Below the pieces are notes generated by a model. The model was not told the origin of the DNA. It did no database searches and saw nothing but the letters and a program-made list of their open reading frames with translations. Below, piece after piece: positions 51,221-60,471 of a DNA stretch of 64,000 nucleotides (within the stretch, counting starts at the first letter, position 1; each line of letters begins with the position of its first letter). Location: NCBI GenBank assembly GCA_037384425.1, contig JARROA010000006.1, forward strand, positions 1 to 64,000. Direction: 5' to 3'. Source of the DNA: Thiodiazotropha sp037384425. GTDB taxonomy: Bacteria; Pseudomonadota; Gammaproteobacteria; Chromatiales; Chromatiaceae. Position numbers and translations under genes: made by a program.

Positions 51221-51760
51221 CTATTCCGCCAAAGCCAATGATGCCTGACGTTCGATATACCCGCCCGTACCATCCTGGACTATTTCACTCAATTCAATCT
51301 TGTCTTCGCTGATTTGAATGATGCGGCCATGATTCTGCCCCATGTAGTTACCCGGCTTGACTCTATGGATCGTACCTTCCTTGGTTTTGACCAACCCCCA
51401 GGTAACACCTTGCTGCTCAAGCGTCCCCACCATTCGAATCGAATCAAGAGCGTAGCTTTCCAACTCTTCTTTCCTGCGATTAAAATCTGGAGATATCCCG
51501 CTATCCGCAATGGCGCCGCCGGTTTCCTCACCCGCTTCTGTCGGGACGAAGGGATCTCGTCGCGAATCCGCCTCATAGACAAAGGTGGTGATCTGTTTGA
51601 TCTCCGGCAGGGGCTCGATACGACCTGGCGGCTCTGCTTTTTTAGCGTCGACGTATTGACGTAGTTCATTGATGTCCGGATTGGCACAGCCATTCAAGAT
51701 CAGCATGAGGACCAGACCCATGAATCCGGAAGACCCTGATTTCATAATCCGGTTCATCAT
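51221..51760 (-). CDS. Type IV pilus lipoprotein PilP
   Basis: PilP, 179 residues, is a periplasmic lipoprotein that links PilNO to the PilQ secretin. A lipobox 'LILNGCANPD' puts the lipidated Cys near residue 25. The middle is disordered and proline-rich. A C-terminal beta domain carries 'SIRMVGTLEQQGVTWGLVKT' and 'VKPGNYMGQNHGRIIQI', typical of PilP. The ATG overlaps the pilO stop by four bases (ATGA). Confidence 0.94.
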   Translation of the reverse strand: MMNRIMKSGSSGFMGLVLMLILNGCANPDINELRQYVDAKKAEPPGRIEPLPEIKQITTFVYEADSRRDPFVPTEAGEETGGAIADSGISPDFNRRKEELESYALDSIRMVGTLEQQGVTWGLVKTKEGTIHRVKPGNYMGQNHGRIIQISEDKIELSEIVQDGTGGYIERQASLALAE

Positions 51761-52359
51761 TGACCTTCCTCTTCATCCAGATATCGGTAAGTTTTAGCGG
51801 TCGCCGTGAGCGTCAATATCTGTGGAGTCGCCTGCTTAGCCTTGCCCGCGACAATTTTAATGTCGTGAATAGTGACGATTCGAGGCAGTGCCGCAATACC
51901 GCTAATGAAGTTACCGAATTCGTGGTAATCACCCTTTACCTTGATTTCTATCGGCAGCTCGGCATAAAACTCGCGTGGAACTTCTGCATTCGGTTTAAAG
52001 AGTTCGAATTCGAGGCCGGATGCCAGGCCGGTCTGTGATACATCCACCAGAAGCTCTGCCACCTCGGTCTTGTTTGGAAGTTGTCTCAGCATGGCGCCGA
52101 AGGACTGCTTCATCTCTTCAAGCTGTTTGCGATAGGCGGCCAGATTCGAGGCCTTCGCCTGCTTGAATTCGAATTTCTGTCGCAGCTGTTTTTCCTGCTT
52201 TTCTACATTTTCCAGATTTTTCAGCTGCTTCTTGGTATCGAGATGATACCCGCCGATCGCAACAATGACGCAGACGATCAGAACCAGTATCAACTTGACA
52301 GGTGTCGGCCAAACGCCAATGTTGCTGAAATCAAGCTCGTTCAGGTCTTGCAAGTTCAC
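51757..52359 (-). CDS. Type IV pilus inner-membrane protein PilO
   Basis: PilO, 200 residues, has a short cytoplasmic tail, one membrane helix (about residues 22-40), a coiled coil ('LENVEKQEKQLRQKFEFKQ') and a ferredoxin-like periplasmic domain ('FAYL..' replaced here by 'FYAELPIEIKVKGDYHEFG'). It pairs with PilN in the alignment complex. The GTG start overlaps the pilN stop and follows GAGG at seven bases. The order M-N-O-P-Q is canonical. Confidence 0.95.
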   Translation of the reverse strand: MNLQDLNELDFSNIGVWPTPVKLILVLIVCVIVAIGGYHLDTKKQLKNLENVEKQEKQLRQKFEFKQAKASNLAAYRKQLEEMKQSFGAMLRQLPNKTEVAELLVDVSQTGLASGLEFELFKPNAEVPREFYAELPIEIKVKGDYHEFGNFISGIAALPRIVTIHDIKIVAGKAKQATPQILTLTATAKTYRYLDEEEGQ

Positions 52360-52916
52360 TTTTCATCCTCCCCAGCCTTTACGATCTGGCTAGCTGTGAG
52401 TCTAAAGTGACTGTAGCCTGTGCCGGTCTTCTCCTTGCTCTCAATGAAATCCAGTTTTGGATTGTTCAACCACTCTGAGTCGTCGATATTGCGCATCATC
52501 GCGGAGACTCGAGCATTTGACTGAGCCTGACCTTCGAAAGCCAGATTGCTTCCTTTCTGGGCCAGCTCGTCCAGGTAGACGCCATCCGGCATAATGGTGA
52601 CCACCTCGTCGAAAAGGTGGACGATCTGTGGACGACTGCTCTGGAGCTCCTGAATCACGTTCATCCTGGCCAGCAAGTTCTGCTTTGTTCTGTCCAGCTC
52701 CTCGATCTCTCGGATCTGCTGTTCTACGATCTTGATCTCGTTTTTGAGATATTCATTGCGCTGGTTTTGAGCTTGGATCATGCTCTGAAACTGCATGTGG
52801 ATGCCCAAAATGGCCAACCCCGTCAGCAGTGCGCCACCCAGCACCATCAGACCGAATTCCTGTTGGCGTTTTTTCCGCGCCGCCTCTCGCCAGGGGAGTA
52901 GATTGATACGCGCCAT
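52356..52916 (-). CDS. Type IV pilus inner-membrane protein PilN
   Basis: PilN, 186 residues, starts with the conserved cytoplasmic motif 'MARINLLPWREAARKKRQQE' that binds PilM. A membrane helix (about residues 22-42), a coiled coil and a periplasmic ferredoxin-like domain follow ('GVYLDELAQKGSNLAFEGQA'). It forms heterodimers with PilO. The ATG overlaps the pilM stop by one base (TAATG), which suggests coupled translation. Confidence 0.96.
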   Translation of the reverse strand: MARINLLPWREAARKKRQQEFGLMVLGGALLTGLAILGIHMQFQSMIQAQNQRNEYLKNEIKIVEQQIREIEELDRTKQNLLARMNVIQELQSSRPQIVHLFDEVVTIMPDGVYLDELAQKGSNLAFEGQAQSNARVSAMMRNIDDSEWLNNPKLDFIESKEKTGTGYSHFRLTASQIVKAGEDEK

Positions 52917-53989
52917 TAGTCAAAGCTCCTCAAGGCCAATCCGCAGGCGATCATCAGGGCAGGGGCGTCGGCGCTCAGCGCCTGGTGCTTGACCCTGGAT
53001 GCGACTGACATGTTTGCAAAGGGATTGGCCACCGATGCCGGAGTGCCCAGCTTCTCTTCAATGAGGTCGTCGATACCCACTATTGATGCGCTGCCACCTG
53101 CCAGGATGATGTGGTCAACACTATTGTAGGCACTGGCAGAAAAGAAGAATTGGAGGGAACGGCTGACCTGCTGGGCCATGGCCTCTTTAAAGGGCTCGAG
53201 CACCTCTGGCACGTAGTTGTCGGGCAGTCCGCCCTGGCGTTTCGCCATACCCGCCTCTTCCAGCGACAGGCCATAGCGCCGCTGAATCTCCTCAGTCAGC
53301 TGGCGGCCGCCGAAATTCTGCTCGCGGGTGTAGATGATCTTGTTGTTGTGGAGGACATTGAGGGTGGTAGTGGTGGCACCGATGTCGGCAATCGCGATGG
53401 TCTGGTCCTCACCATGCTCAGGCAGTTGATCCATAAGCTGGGTGCAGGCGTTCTCCATGGCGTAGGCTTCGACATCGACGATGCTCGCCGTTAAGCCGGC
53501 CAATTCGAGCGCCGCCACCCGGTCATCCACATTTTCGCTGCGGGAGGCCGCCAGCAACACATCCACCAGATCGGGGTTCTTTTCCGACGGCCCGATCACC
53601 TCGAAGTCGAGATTGACCTCTTCCAGGGGGTAGGGGATGTACTGATCGGCCTCCAGCTGAATCTGGCTCTCCAATTCCTGATCGGAGAGGGCCGCGGGCA
53701 TCGAGATCACCTTGGTGATCACAGCAGACCCGGAAACTGCTACAGCGGCGTGCTTGGCCCGCGAGCCGGAACGCCGGACCGCCGCCCGGATCGCTTCGCC
53801 GACGGCATCGACCTCAGCAATATTTTTTTCAACAACGGCATTGGCCGGCAGGGGCTCGACCCCATAAGCCTCTACCCGATACATCGCCCCATTGCGCCCG
53901 GCACTTTTTGACAACTCCAGCAACTTAACAGTAGTGGAACTGATGTCTATACCAAGCAAAGGCGGGTTCTTTCTTCCGAACAGTGACAT
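52916..53989 (-). CDS. Type IV pilus actin-like protein PilM
   Basis: PilM, 357 residues, is the cytoplasmic actin-like ATPase that binds the tail of PilN. Motifs include 'LLGIDISSTTVKLLELS' (phosphate 1), 'IAIADIGATTTTLNV' (phosphate 2) and 'HIILAGGSASIVGIDDLIE' (adenosine). I start at the ATG at 53989 because the family begins 'MSLFGRKNPPLLGIDIS'-like; a TTG at 54004 would add five residues. It is the first gene of the operon and is divergent from the PBP1A gene; the roughly 210 bases between are AT-rich and hold both promoters. Confidence 0.95.
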   Translation of the reverse strand: MSLFGRKNPPLLGIDISSTTVKLLELSKSAGRNGAMYRVEAYGVEPLPANAVVEKNIAEVDAVGEAIRAAVRRSGSRAKHAAVAVSGSAVITKVISMPAALSDQELESQIQLEADQYIPYPLEEVNLDFEVIGPSEKNPDLVDVLLAASRSENVDDRVAALELAGLTASIVDVEAYAMENACTQLMDQLPEHGEDQTIAIADIGATTTTLNVLHNNKIIYTREQNFGGRQLTEEIQRRYGLSLEEAGMAKRQGGLPDNYVPEVLEPFKEAMAQQVSRSLQFFFSASAYNSVDHIILAGGSASIVGIDDLIEEKLGTPASVANPFANMSVASRVKHQALSADAPALMIACGLALRSFD

Positions 53990-54131
53990 GCGGTTTTTAC
54001 CCAAACGATCCTTATGCCGCAGAACTTAACGAGGAATCTCTTTAACTAGAGTAAGTAACTATATAGCAGCAAATGATTTTTATGTGAAGCTGTTTTTTAA
54101 GAATTAAGTTAAAAATATGCGCCACATATTT

Positions 54132-54139
54132 GCTAGACT
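54132..54139 (+). promoter_or_regulatory. Extended -10 box before the PBP1A gene
   Basis: TG-C-TAGACT on the plus strand reads as an extended -10 element in an AT-rich stretch; no good -35 box is seen. If real, transcription starts near 54146. This argues that the upstream in-frame ATG at 54140 is not the true start and supports the ATG at 54203. Confidence 0.4.
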
Positions 54140-54202
54140 ATGACTTTTTCCACTTGGGGCCATTCTGGTCCCACCGGCACACCGAATTCTGTGAACCAGC
54201 GC

Positions 54203-56731
54203 ATGAAGTCGTTCTACAGACTCTTAAAGTACCTCGTTTTATTCCTATTTGGCCTGGGCCTCATAGGCGCCGGCGGCCTCTACGGGATCTACCTGTACCT
54301 TGAACCCAAGCTGCCCTCCATTGATACCCTCAAGGACGTTCAGCTTCAGGTCCCCCTGCGGATCTACAGCAGCGATAATCTTCTCATCGCCGAGTTTGGG
54401 GAGAAACGCCGTGAACCGCTCCAGTACGACGAAATACCCCAGCAGATGATCCAGGCCTTTCTGGCCGCCGAGGATGACCGTTTCTTCGAGCACCCGGGCG
54501 TTGACTACCAAGGCATTCTGCGTGCTGCCGTACAACTGCTTCTCACTGGAGAGAGAAGGCAGGGTGGAAGCACCATCACCATGCAGGTGGCGAGAAACTT
54601 CTTCCTCAGCAGCAAGAAAACCTACACCCGCAAGCTCAATGAGATATTTCTTGCCTTGAAGATAGAGCGACTACTGACGAAACAGGAAATCCTGGAGCTC
54701 TACCTCAACAAAATCTATCTGGGCCACCGTGCCTACGGTGTGGGTGCCGCTGCCTTAGTCTATTACGGCAGGCCGGTGGATAAACTTGAGCTTCCTGAGA
54801 TCGCAATGATCGCCGGTCTGCCCAAGGCCCCCTCCCGCTACAATCCGATTACCGATCCGGAACGGGCCCTCATCCGTCGCGACTATGTCCTCGGTCGCAT
54901 GTTCGAGCTGGAACAGATCAGCCGTGCCGACTACGACATGGCCAAGGCGGCGCCGATCACGGCCGAGCTCCATACCACTCCCAGTGAGGTCGAGGCCCCC
55001 TACGTGGCAGAGATGGCCCGCGCCGAGGCAGTCGACCGTTACGGAGCAAGCGCCTATACCGACGGCTACTCGGTCACCACCACTATCGAGAGTCATCTTC
55101 AGACTGCCGCCAACGAGGCCCTGCGCAGTGCCATCCAGGCCTATGACAAACGTCACGGCTACAGGGGGGCCGACGGCCATCTCGAGCTGAGCGAAGAGAC
55201 CAGCGAAGCTGAGATGATCGCTTTTCTCGACCAGCAACCCACTGCTGCCGAGCTTCAACGCGCTCTGGTGACGGCGGTAGAGGAAAAAAGTGTGGCGGCC
55301 TTCACGGAATCGGGAGAGCGGATCACGCTGGATTGGCCCGCACTCGAGTGGGCCGCCCCCTACATTGACCACGACCGAAAAGGCGCCGCCCCCAAGACCG
55401 CCGCCGACATCCTTGCGCCCGGCGACCAGATCCTACTCTACCAGGAGCGACCCGAGTCGGGCGACCCATTTTGGCGACTGGCCCAAATCCCTGAGGTCGC
55501 AGGCGCCCTGGTGGCCATCTCCCCCGACACCGGCGCCATCAAATCCCTGGTCGGCGGGTATGACTTCTATCAAAGCAAGTTCAACCGCGTGATCCAGGCC
55601 AAACGTCAACCTGGCTCCGGTTTCAAGGGATTTATCTATTCCGCCGCCCTGGAGGCCGGATTCACCCCCGCCAGCATTATCAATGACGCACCGGTGGTGT
55701 TTGAAGACGATACGCTCGAGGCCGTCTGGCGCCCGGAGAACTACAGCGGCAAATTTTTCGGTCCCACCCGACTGCGCTACGCCCTGACCCATTCGCGCAA
55801 CCTGGTCTCGATCCGGCTCTTGCGCAAGATGGGCGTAGGATTCGCCATCCAATACGCCAGCCGCTTCGGATTCGACACCCGGGATCTGCCCAGAGACCTC
55901 TCTCTGGCACTCGGCAGTGGCGCGGTCTCGCCACTGCAGATGGGAACGGGGTATGTGGTGTTCGCCAACGGCGGCTACTATGTTCCCCCCTATATCATCG
56001 ACTCGATTCACGACAGCAAGGGTAAAGCGCTCTACCAGGCCAACCCGGTACAGGTCTGTAACGAAGAGATGCAGGCTGAATACCAGACGCAGCAGGATGC
56101 GGCACCCGAGCCCAGCGCGCAACCGGCGGAGGAGGAGGCAACAGCGGAGGAGGCAACGACAGAGGAGGCAGCGCAGGACGACAGCGTCGAGACCACTACC
56201 GAACAGCCACCACCGCCACTGCGCTGCGCCAAAAGGGCCATCTCGGAGCAGAACTCCTATCTCATGAATTCCATGCTGCGCGACGTGGTCCAGCATGGAA
56301 CAGCACGCGCCGCTAGGGTGCTCGGTCGCAGGGACATTGCAGGCAAGACCGGCACCACCAACGATCAGCGCGACGCCTGGTTCAATGGTTTCAACCACCA
56401 CATGGTGGCGATTACGTGGATAGGCTTCGATGACACGGAGCCACTCGGACGTGGCGAAGTGGGCGGACGCGCCGCCCTGCCTGCCTGGATCGACTTCATG
56501 CGGGTAGCGCTCAACGGGATCCAGGAAGAGGTCCCCGAGATGCCGCCCGGCATGGTGACCATGCGCATAGACGTCGATACCGGCGAACCGGTCGGAGCCG
56601 GCAGCGGTAATGCCATCTTCGAGGTCTTCGAAGAGAAGAATGCCCCGAAACCGCCCGAAACAGGTCCCGGTGGAAGGTCGGGCACAGCTATCGGCAATGG
56701 CAATGTCGCCCCTGCAGAGGACCCTTTCTGA
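54203..56731 (+). CDS. Penicillin-binding protein 1A (bifunctional)
   Basis: The 842-residue class A PBP polymerises and cross-links peptidoglycan. After a membrane helix (about residues 8-30) comes the GT51 glycosyltransferase domain with Glu90 in 'AAEDDRFFEHPG' and 'GGSTITMQVARNFFL'. An OB-like linker domain follows, then the transpeptidase with Ser472-Gly-Phe-Lys475, 'SRN' and Lys715-Thr-Gly. Between the last two lies an unusual Glu/Ala/Thr-rich insert (about 629-672). I use the ATG at 54203; ATG 54140 would add 21 residues of unconserved sequence upstream of the helix. It is divergent from pilM, the usual neighbour in gammaproteobacteria. Confidence 0.94.
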   Translation: MKSFYRLLKYLVLFLFGLGLIGAGGLYGIYLYLEPKLPSIDTLKDVQLQVPLRIYSSDNLLIAEFGEKRREPLQYDEIPQQMIQAFLAAEDDRFFEHPGVDYQGILRAAVQLLLTGERRQGGSTITMQVARNFFLSSKKTYTRKLNEIFLALKIERLLTKQEILELYLNKIYLGHRAYGVGAAALVYYGRPVDKLELPEIAMIAGLPKAPSRYNPITDPERALIRRDYVLGRMFELEQISRADYDMAKAAPITAELHTTPSEVEAPYVAEMARAEAVDRYGASAYTDGYSVTTTIESHLQTAANEALRSAIQAYDKRHGYRGADGHLELSEETSEAEMIAFLDQQPTAAELQRALVTAVEEKSVAAFTESGERITLDWPALEWAAPYIDHDRKGAAPKTAADILAPGDQILLYQERPESGDPFWRLAQIPEVAGALVAISPDTGAIKSLVGGYDFYQSKFNRVIQAKRQPGSGFKGFIYSAALEAGFTPASIINDAPVVFEDDTLEAVWRPENYSGKFFGPTRLRYALTHSRNLVSIRLLRKMGVGFAIQYASRFGFDTRDLPRDLSLALGSGAVSPLQMGTGYVVFANGGYYVPPYIIDSIHDSKGKALYQANPVQVCNEEMQAEYQTQQDAAPEPSAQPAEEEATAEEATTEEAAQDDSVETTTEQPPPPLRCAKRAISEQNSYLMNSMLRDVVQHGTARAARVLGRRDIAGKTGTTNDQRDAWFNGFNHHMVAITWIGFDDTEPLGRGEVGGRAALPAWIDFMRVALNGIQEEVPEMPPGMVTMRIDVDTGEPVGAGSGNAIFEVFEEKNAPKPPETGPGGRSGTAIGNGNVAPAEDPF

Positions 56732-56739
56732 TTCAAACA

Positions 56740-57330
56740 ATGGCCAACGGTAAGCGCGAACTGCAGCGAAGGATCGCCTACGAAGCCGCCAGGATCATGA
56801 CCGAGTATCGCTCGGACAATATCACCCATGCCTGTCAAAAAGCTGCTGCGAAGCTGGGGGTTTCCCGCCGCCAGCAGATGCCGACACGGGAGGAGGTGGA
56901 GGAGGCACTGCGGGAGCAGCAGTGGCTGACGCGCGGCGAAGCGCAGCAGCAGGCGCTGAATCGCCTGCGCCGCAGCGCATTGGAGGCGATGCAGACTCTA
57001 CGTCAGTTCGACCCGATACTGGTCGGCTCGGTCTATCAGGGAACCGCCGACACCAACAGCCGGGTGCAGCTCCATCTTCACGCCAACACCCCTGAGGACG
57101 TGCTGTTCGCACTCAGCGACCTGAAGATCCCCTGGCAGGAACGCCAGCGCACACTCAGTTTCAGCAATGGCCGCCGCCTGGAGGTCCCCAGCTTCCAGTT
57201 CACCGCCGACGGCGTCGCCTTCGAACTGCTGGTGCTCTCCAGCGAGAATCCTCACATCAAACCGCTCGATCCGCTCGACAATCAGCCGATCCGGGGAGCC
57301 ACCCTCAAGCAGATGGCGGCCCTGGCCTAG
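56740..57330 (+). CDS. Hypothetical protein with nucleotidyltransferase-like core
   Basis: The 196-residue protein is not assigned to a family I can name. The N-terminal third is basic and helical ('RELQRRIAYEAARIMTEYR'). The middle contains 'FDPILVGSVYQGTADTNSRVQLHLH', which recalls the Gly-Ser and acidic-pair motif of nucleotidyltransferases, but only one Asp is clear. The end 'IRGATLKQMAALA' resembles folds that contact a partner. It starts 8 bases after the PBP1A stop and probably shares its transcript. It converges with gltA. Confidence 0.6.
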   Translation: MANGKRELQRRIAYEAARIMTEYRSDNITHACQKAAAKLGVSRRQQMPTREEVEEALREQQWLTRGEAQQQALNRLRRSALEAMQTLRQFDPILVGSVYQGTADTNSRVQLHLHANTPEDVLFALSDLKIPWQERQRTLSFSNGRRLEVPSFQFTADGVAFELLVLSSENPHIKPLDPLDNQPIRGATLKQMAALA

Positions 57331-57346
57331 TGAGCCGCGCGGCCCG

Positions 57347-58648
57347 CTAACGCTTGTCCATGGGCACGAAATCGCGCCGCGGGTAGCCCTTGTAGATCTG
57401 ACGCGGACGGCCGATCTTCTGCCGCGGATCGTCCATCATCTCCAGCCAGTGGGCGACCCAGCCGACCGTTCTCGCTATGGCGAACATCACGGTGAACATG
57501 TTGTTCGGTATGCCCAGGGCGCGGTAGATGATACCGGAGTAGAAATCGACATTAGGGTAGAGCTTGCGTTCGATGAAATATTCGTCGTTCAGCGCGATCT
57601 CCTCCAACCGCTGGGCCAGCTCGAACATCGGATTGTTGCTATCGGCCAGCTTCGCCAACACCTCATGACAGACCTCGCGGATGATGCCCGCGCGGGGGTC
57701 GTATTTCTTGTAGACGCGATGACCAAAACCCATCAGGCGGAAGGGGTCGTCCTTGTCCTTTGCCTTGGCGATGTACTTGTCGATCTGCGAGACATCGCCG
57801 ATTTCCTTCAGCATGTCGAGCACCGCCTCGTTGGCGCCGCCGTGGGCGGGGCCCCAGAGGGAGGCGATACCCGCGGCAATACAGGCGAAGGGATTGGCCA
57901 GTGAACTGCCGGCCAGACGCACGGTGGAGGTACTGGCGTTCTGCTCGTGATCGGCATGCAGGATGAAGAGCAGGTTGAGCGCCTTCTCGGCGATCGGATC
58001 CACTTCATACTCCTCGCATGGATTGGCATACATCATGTGCAGCAGGTTGGCGCAATAGGAGAGGTCGTTGCGCGGATACATGATCGGCTCGCCGATGTTG
58101 TGCTTGTAGCTGGCCGCCGCGATGGTCGGCATCTTGGCGATCAGCCGGATCGCCGCCACCTGCCGCTGCTCGGGATCGTTGATATCCAGCGAATCGTGAT
58201 AGAAGGCCGACAGGGAGCCGACCACGCCAACCATGATCGCCATCGGATGAGCGTCGTAATGGAAGCCGTCGAAAAAGTGCTTCAAGGTCTCGTTCAGCAT
58301 GGTGTGGCGATTGATCAGATTGCGGAAATCCTGCAACTGACCCTGATTGGGCAACTCATTGTTGAGCAGCAGGTAGGCGGTCTCGATAAAGTCGCCGCCT
58401 TGGGCCAGTTGCTCGATGGGGTAACCCCGGTATTCCAGTATGCCGATCTCTCCCTGAATGAAGGTGATCTTGCTCTGGCAGCTGGCCGTTGACATGAAAC
58501 CGGGGTCATAGGTGAATACACCGGCCTCGGAATAGAGCGAGGAGACATCAATCGCCGGCGGTCCCTGTACCGACTCCCTAACGGGAAGCTTGATCGAAAC
58601 CCCGGTCTCGTCATTGGTCAGGGTGAAATATTTTTGATTCTCTGCCAT
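57347..58648 (-). CDS. Citrate synthase
   Basis: GltA, 433 residues, condenses oxaloacetate and acetyl-CoA. It has the hexameric Gram-negative (type II) form with an N-terminal beta domain. Catalytic segments include 'SLWGPAHGGANEAVLDML' and 'LMGFGHRVYKKYDPRA'; a third catalytic acid lies near 'VDFYSGIIYRALGIP'. I use the ATG at 58648, which has GGAG seven bases upstream; a longer frame to 58681 adds 11 unconserved residues. It works with sucCD nearby in the TCA cycle. Confidence 0.96.
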   Translation of the reverse strand: MAENQKYFTLTNDETGVSIKLPVRESVQGPPAIDVSSLYSEAGVFTYDPGFMSTASCQSKITFIQGEIGILEYRGYPIEQLAQGGDFIETAYLLLNNELPNQGQLQDFRNLINRHTMLNETLKHFFDGFHYDAHPMAIMVGVVGSLSAFYHDSLDINDPEQRQVAAIRLIAKMPTIAAASYKHNIGEPIMYPRNDLSYCANLLHMMYANPCEEYEVDPIAEKALNLLFILHADHEQNASTSTVRLAGSSLANPFACIAAGIASLWGPAHGGANEAVLDMLKEIGDVSQIDKYIAKAKDKDDPFRLMGFGHRVYKKYDPRAGIIREVCHEVLAKLADSNNPMFELAQRLEEIALNDEYFIERKLYPNVDFYSGIIYRALGIPNNMFTVMFAIARTVGWVAHWLEMMDDPRQKIGRPRQIYKGYPRRDFVPMDKR

Positions 58649-59127
58649 GTGTGTACTCCATGAGTTGCTACTGGCCAACATAAATCATACGCACACAGCC
58701 ACCAGCGAACCATATCACCGGATCATCAGTGCCGGGGGCCACCCTGACATCGCTGCGGCGGCTGTTGCGGTCAATTTTCGTATCAGCGCGACCACACAAC
58801 GGGCAGGGCTGGCGGACGCATTGATTCAATCGGGCATAAGCGGGTCGCCGGAGGCAACCGCAGCCCGATTCTGCCAAAGTCATGCTGGAGGAAATAGTCG
58901 CAGGACGCCTGCAGGCTCCTAAATTATTGTGGCAAGTGGAAATCACCCCATCTACCACAAACCACCCATCCTCATAAATTATTTTTAATTACCCATTAAG
59001 TATAGGCAGGAATACCGCCCACAGATCAAGTGGCTTTTTTAAATGCTCAGTATTGGGTTTCTTATGATTGGACAACGTGCCACATCCACGAGACCAAGAA
59101 AAGAGGGACTCTGCACAGATCCTGGTG
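58649..59127. other. Intergenic region upstream of gltA
   Basis: About 480 bases with no supported gene. The 91-codon plus-strand frame at 58647-58922 has no ribosome site or recognisable product. The right half (58930-59060) is AT-rich and likely holds the gltA promoter and the 3' end of the KamA-like transcript; 'ggcttttttaaatgc' near 59032 may be part of a weak terminator, but I see no clear stem. Confidence 0.45.
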
Positions 59128-60471
59128 CTATTCGAAAAAGAACTTCGCTTCGCCGAATGCGGGTTCCAACTGATCGAGCCAGGTCGCGGATTCGTCAAAT
59201 CTGGCGAAGAAGGGCCGCTGCACCCAAGCGGGATCGCGCGCCTGAATGAAACGCAGCACGAAAACCCGCTCACCATGCACGTCGGCGACACCCTGAATCT
59301 CGACCTTGCCGGGTTGTGCGCTCATGCTGGGGCCACGAGCCGTCCGCCCCAGTCCAGAGACCCGACGCATGGCATCACGGTAGATCTGCCAGGCCTGGTA
59401 GAGCGGCACCTCGAAATGGTGTCGGGCACCGGTATCCCGCTCCACGAACATGTAGTAGGGGATGATTCCCAGTTTGACTTGCTCACGCCATAGCTCGGCC
59501 CAGGCGACGGGGTCATCGTTGATATGCGCCAACAGTGGACCCTGGCTGCGGATCTCCGCACCAGTCGCGCGCAGACGCCCGATGGCTGCGCGGGCAATCG
59601 CCGTGCGCATCTCACGGGCGTGATTGTAGTGCGCCATGATCGCCACATGCTTGCCTGCAATCACCAGATGATGGAGGAGTTCAATCAGCTCCTCCGCGTC
59701 ATCGTCGGTGACGAAGCGCTGAGGCCAGAAGGTCAGGGCCTTGGTCCCGATACGGATGGTACGGATGTGACTGAAATCGGGATGCAGCAGGGGTTCCAGG
59801 TAGGCCTTGAGCTGCTTTGTCTTCATCACCATAGGATCACCGCCGGTTACCAGCAGGTCGGTCACCTCCCGGTGGTCTCTCAAATAGTCGTGAAGTCGAT
59901 CGGCCTCGGTGGTGGCCATGCGCAGGGTCTTGTCACCGATGAATTGAGCCCAGCGAAAACAGAAGCTGCAGTATGAGTGGCAGGTCTGGCCCTGACTGGG
60001 AAAGAAGAGCACGGTTTCGCGGTACTTGTGTTGCAGGCCGGGTATCACCTCGCCCTGGTTGTCGCACGGTAGATTGTGCTCCATCTGACCCGCCGGGTGG
60101 GGGTTGAGCTCGGCGCGGATCTCATTCGCCAGCGCACGCAGTCCGGCCTTGTCCATACCCGAGCGAACCGCCATGGCCATACGATTGTAGTGAACCTCAT
60201 TAAGCATCCCACGTTGCGGAAAGACCAGCTGAAAGATCGGATCTTCCGGCACCCGTTCCCAGTCGATCAGCTCGTTGACGACATAATCGTTAACCCTGAA
60301 CGGCAGTACCGACGCCACCACCTGCATTTCGAACTGCAGGGATTCGGAAAGTCGAGCAACCTGCGGGATGGCTCTCAGATCACGCTGCGTATAGACCTTG
60401 AATCGCTCGTGATACGGCTTGAGATCCAGTGCGTGGATGGGCATACGGCTGGCTGTCGATGTGGTTGGCAT
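59128..60471 (-). CDS. KamA-family radical SAM protein (lysine 2,3-aminomutase-related)
   Basis: The 447-residue protein has the radical SAM cluster ligands Cys164, Cys168 and Cys171 in 'CHSYCSFCFRW' and the SAM-binding 'LLVTGGDP'. It follows the lysine 2,3-aminomutase plan, including a pyridoxal-phosphate-associated C-terminal region. There the usual Gly-rich lysine motif (Pro-Gly-Gly-Gly-Gly-Lys) is replaced by 'AQPGK' (Lys389). It is longer than EpmB. The substrate may be lysine or another amino acid; no acetyltransferase (AblB) partner is adjacent. The start is ATG 60471, with AGGG upstream; ATG 60444 is possible. Confidence 0.85.
   Translation of the reverse strand: MPTTSTASRMPIHALDLKPYHERFKVYTQRDLRAIPQVARLSESLQFEMQVVASVLPFRVNDYVVNELIDWERVPEDPIFQLVFPQRGMLNEVHYNRMAMAVRSGMDKAGLRALANEIRAELNPHPAGQMEHNLPCDNQGEVIPGLQHKYRETVLFFPSQGQTCHSYCSFCFRWAQFIGDKTLRMATTEADRLHDYLRDHREVTDLLVTGGDPMVMKTKQLKAYLEPLLHPDFSHIRTIRIGTKALTFWPQRFVTDDDAEELIELLHHLVIAGKHVAIMAHYNHAREMRTAIARAAIGRLRATGAEIRSQGPLLAHINDDPVAWAELWREQVKLGIIPYYMFVERDTGARHHFEVPLYQAWQIYRDAMRRVSGLGRTARGPSMSAQPGKVEIQGVADVHGERVFVLRFIQARDPAWVQRPFFARFDESATWLDQLEPAFGEAKFFFE

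Noticed and set aside
58647..58922. 91-codon plus-strand ORF upstream of gltA
   Set aside because: No ribosome site and no similarity recognised; it begins inside the gltA start region on the other strand.
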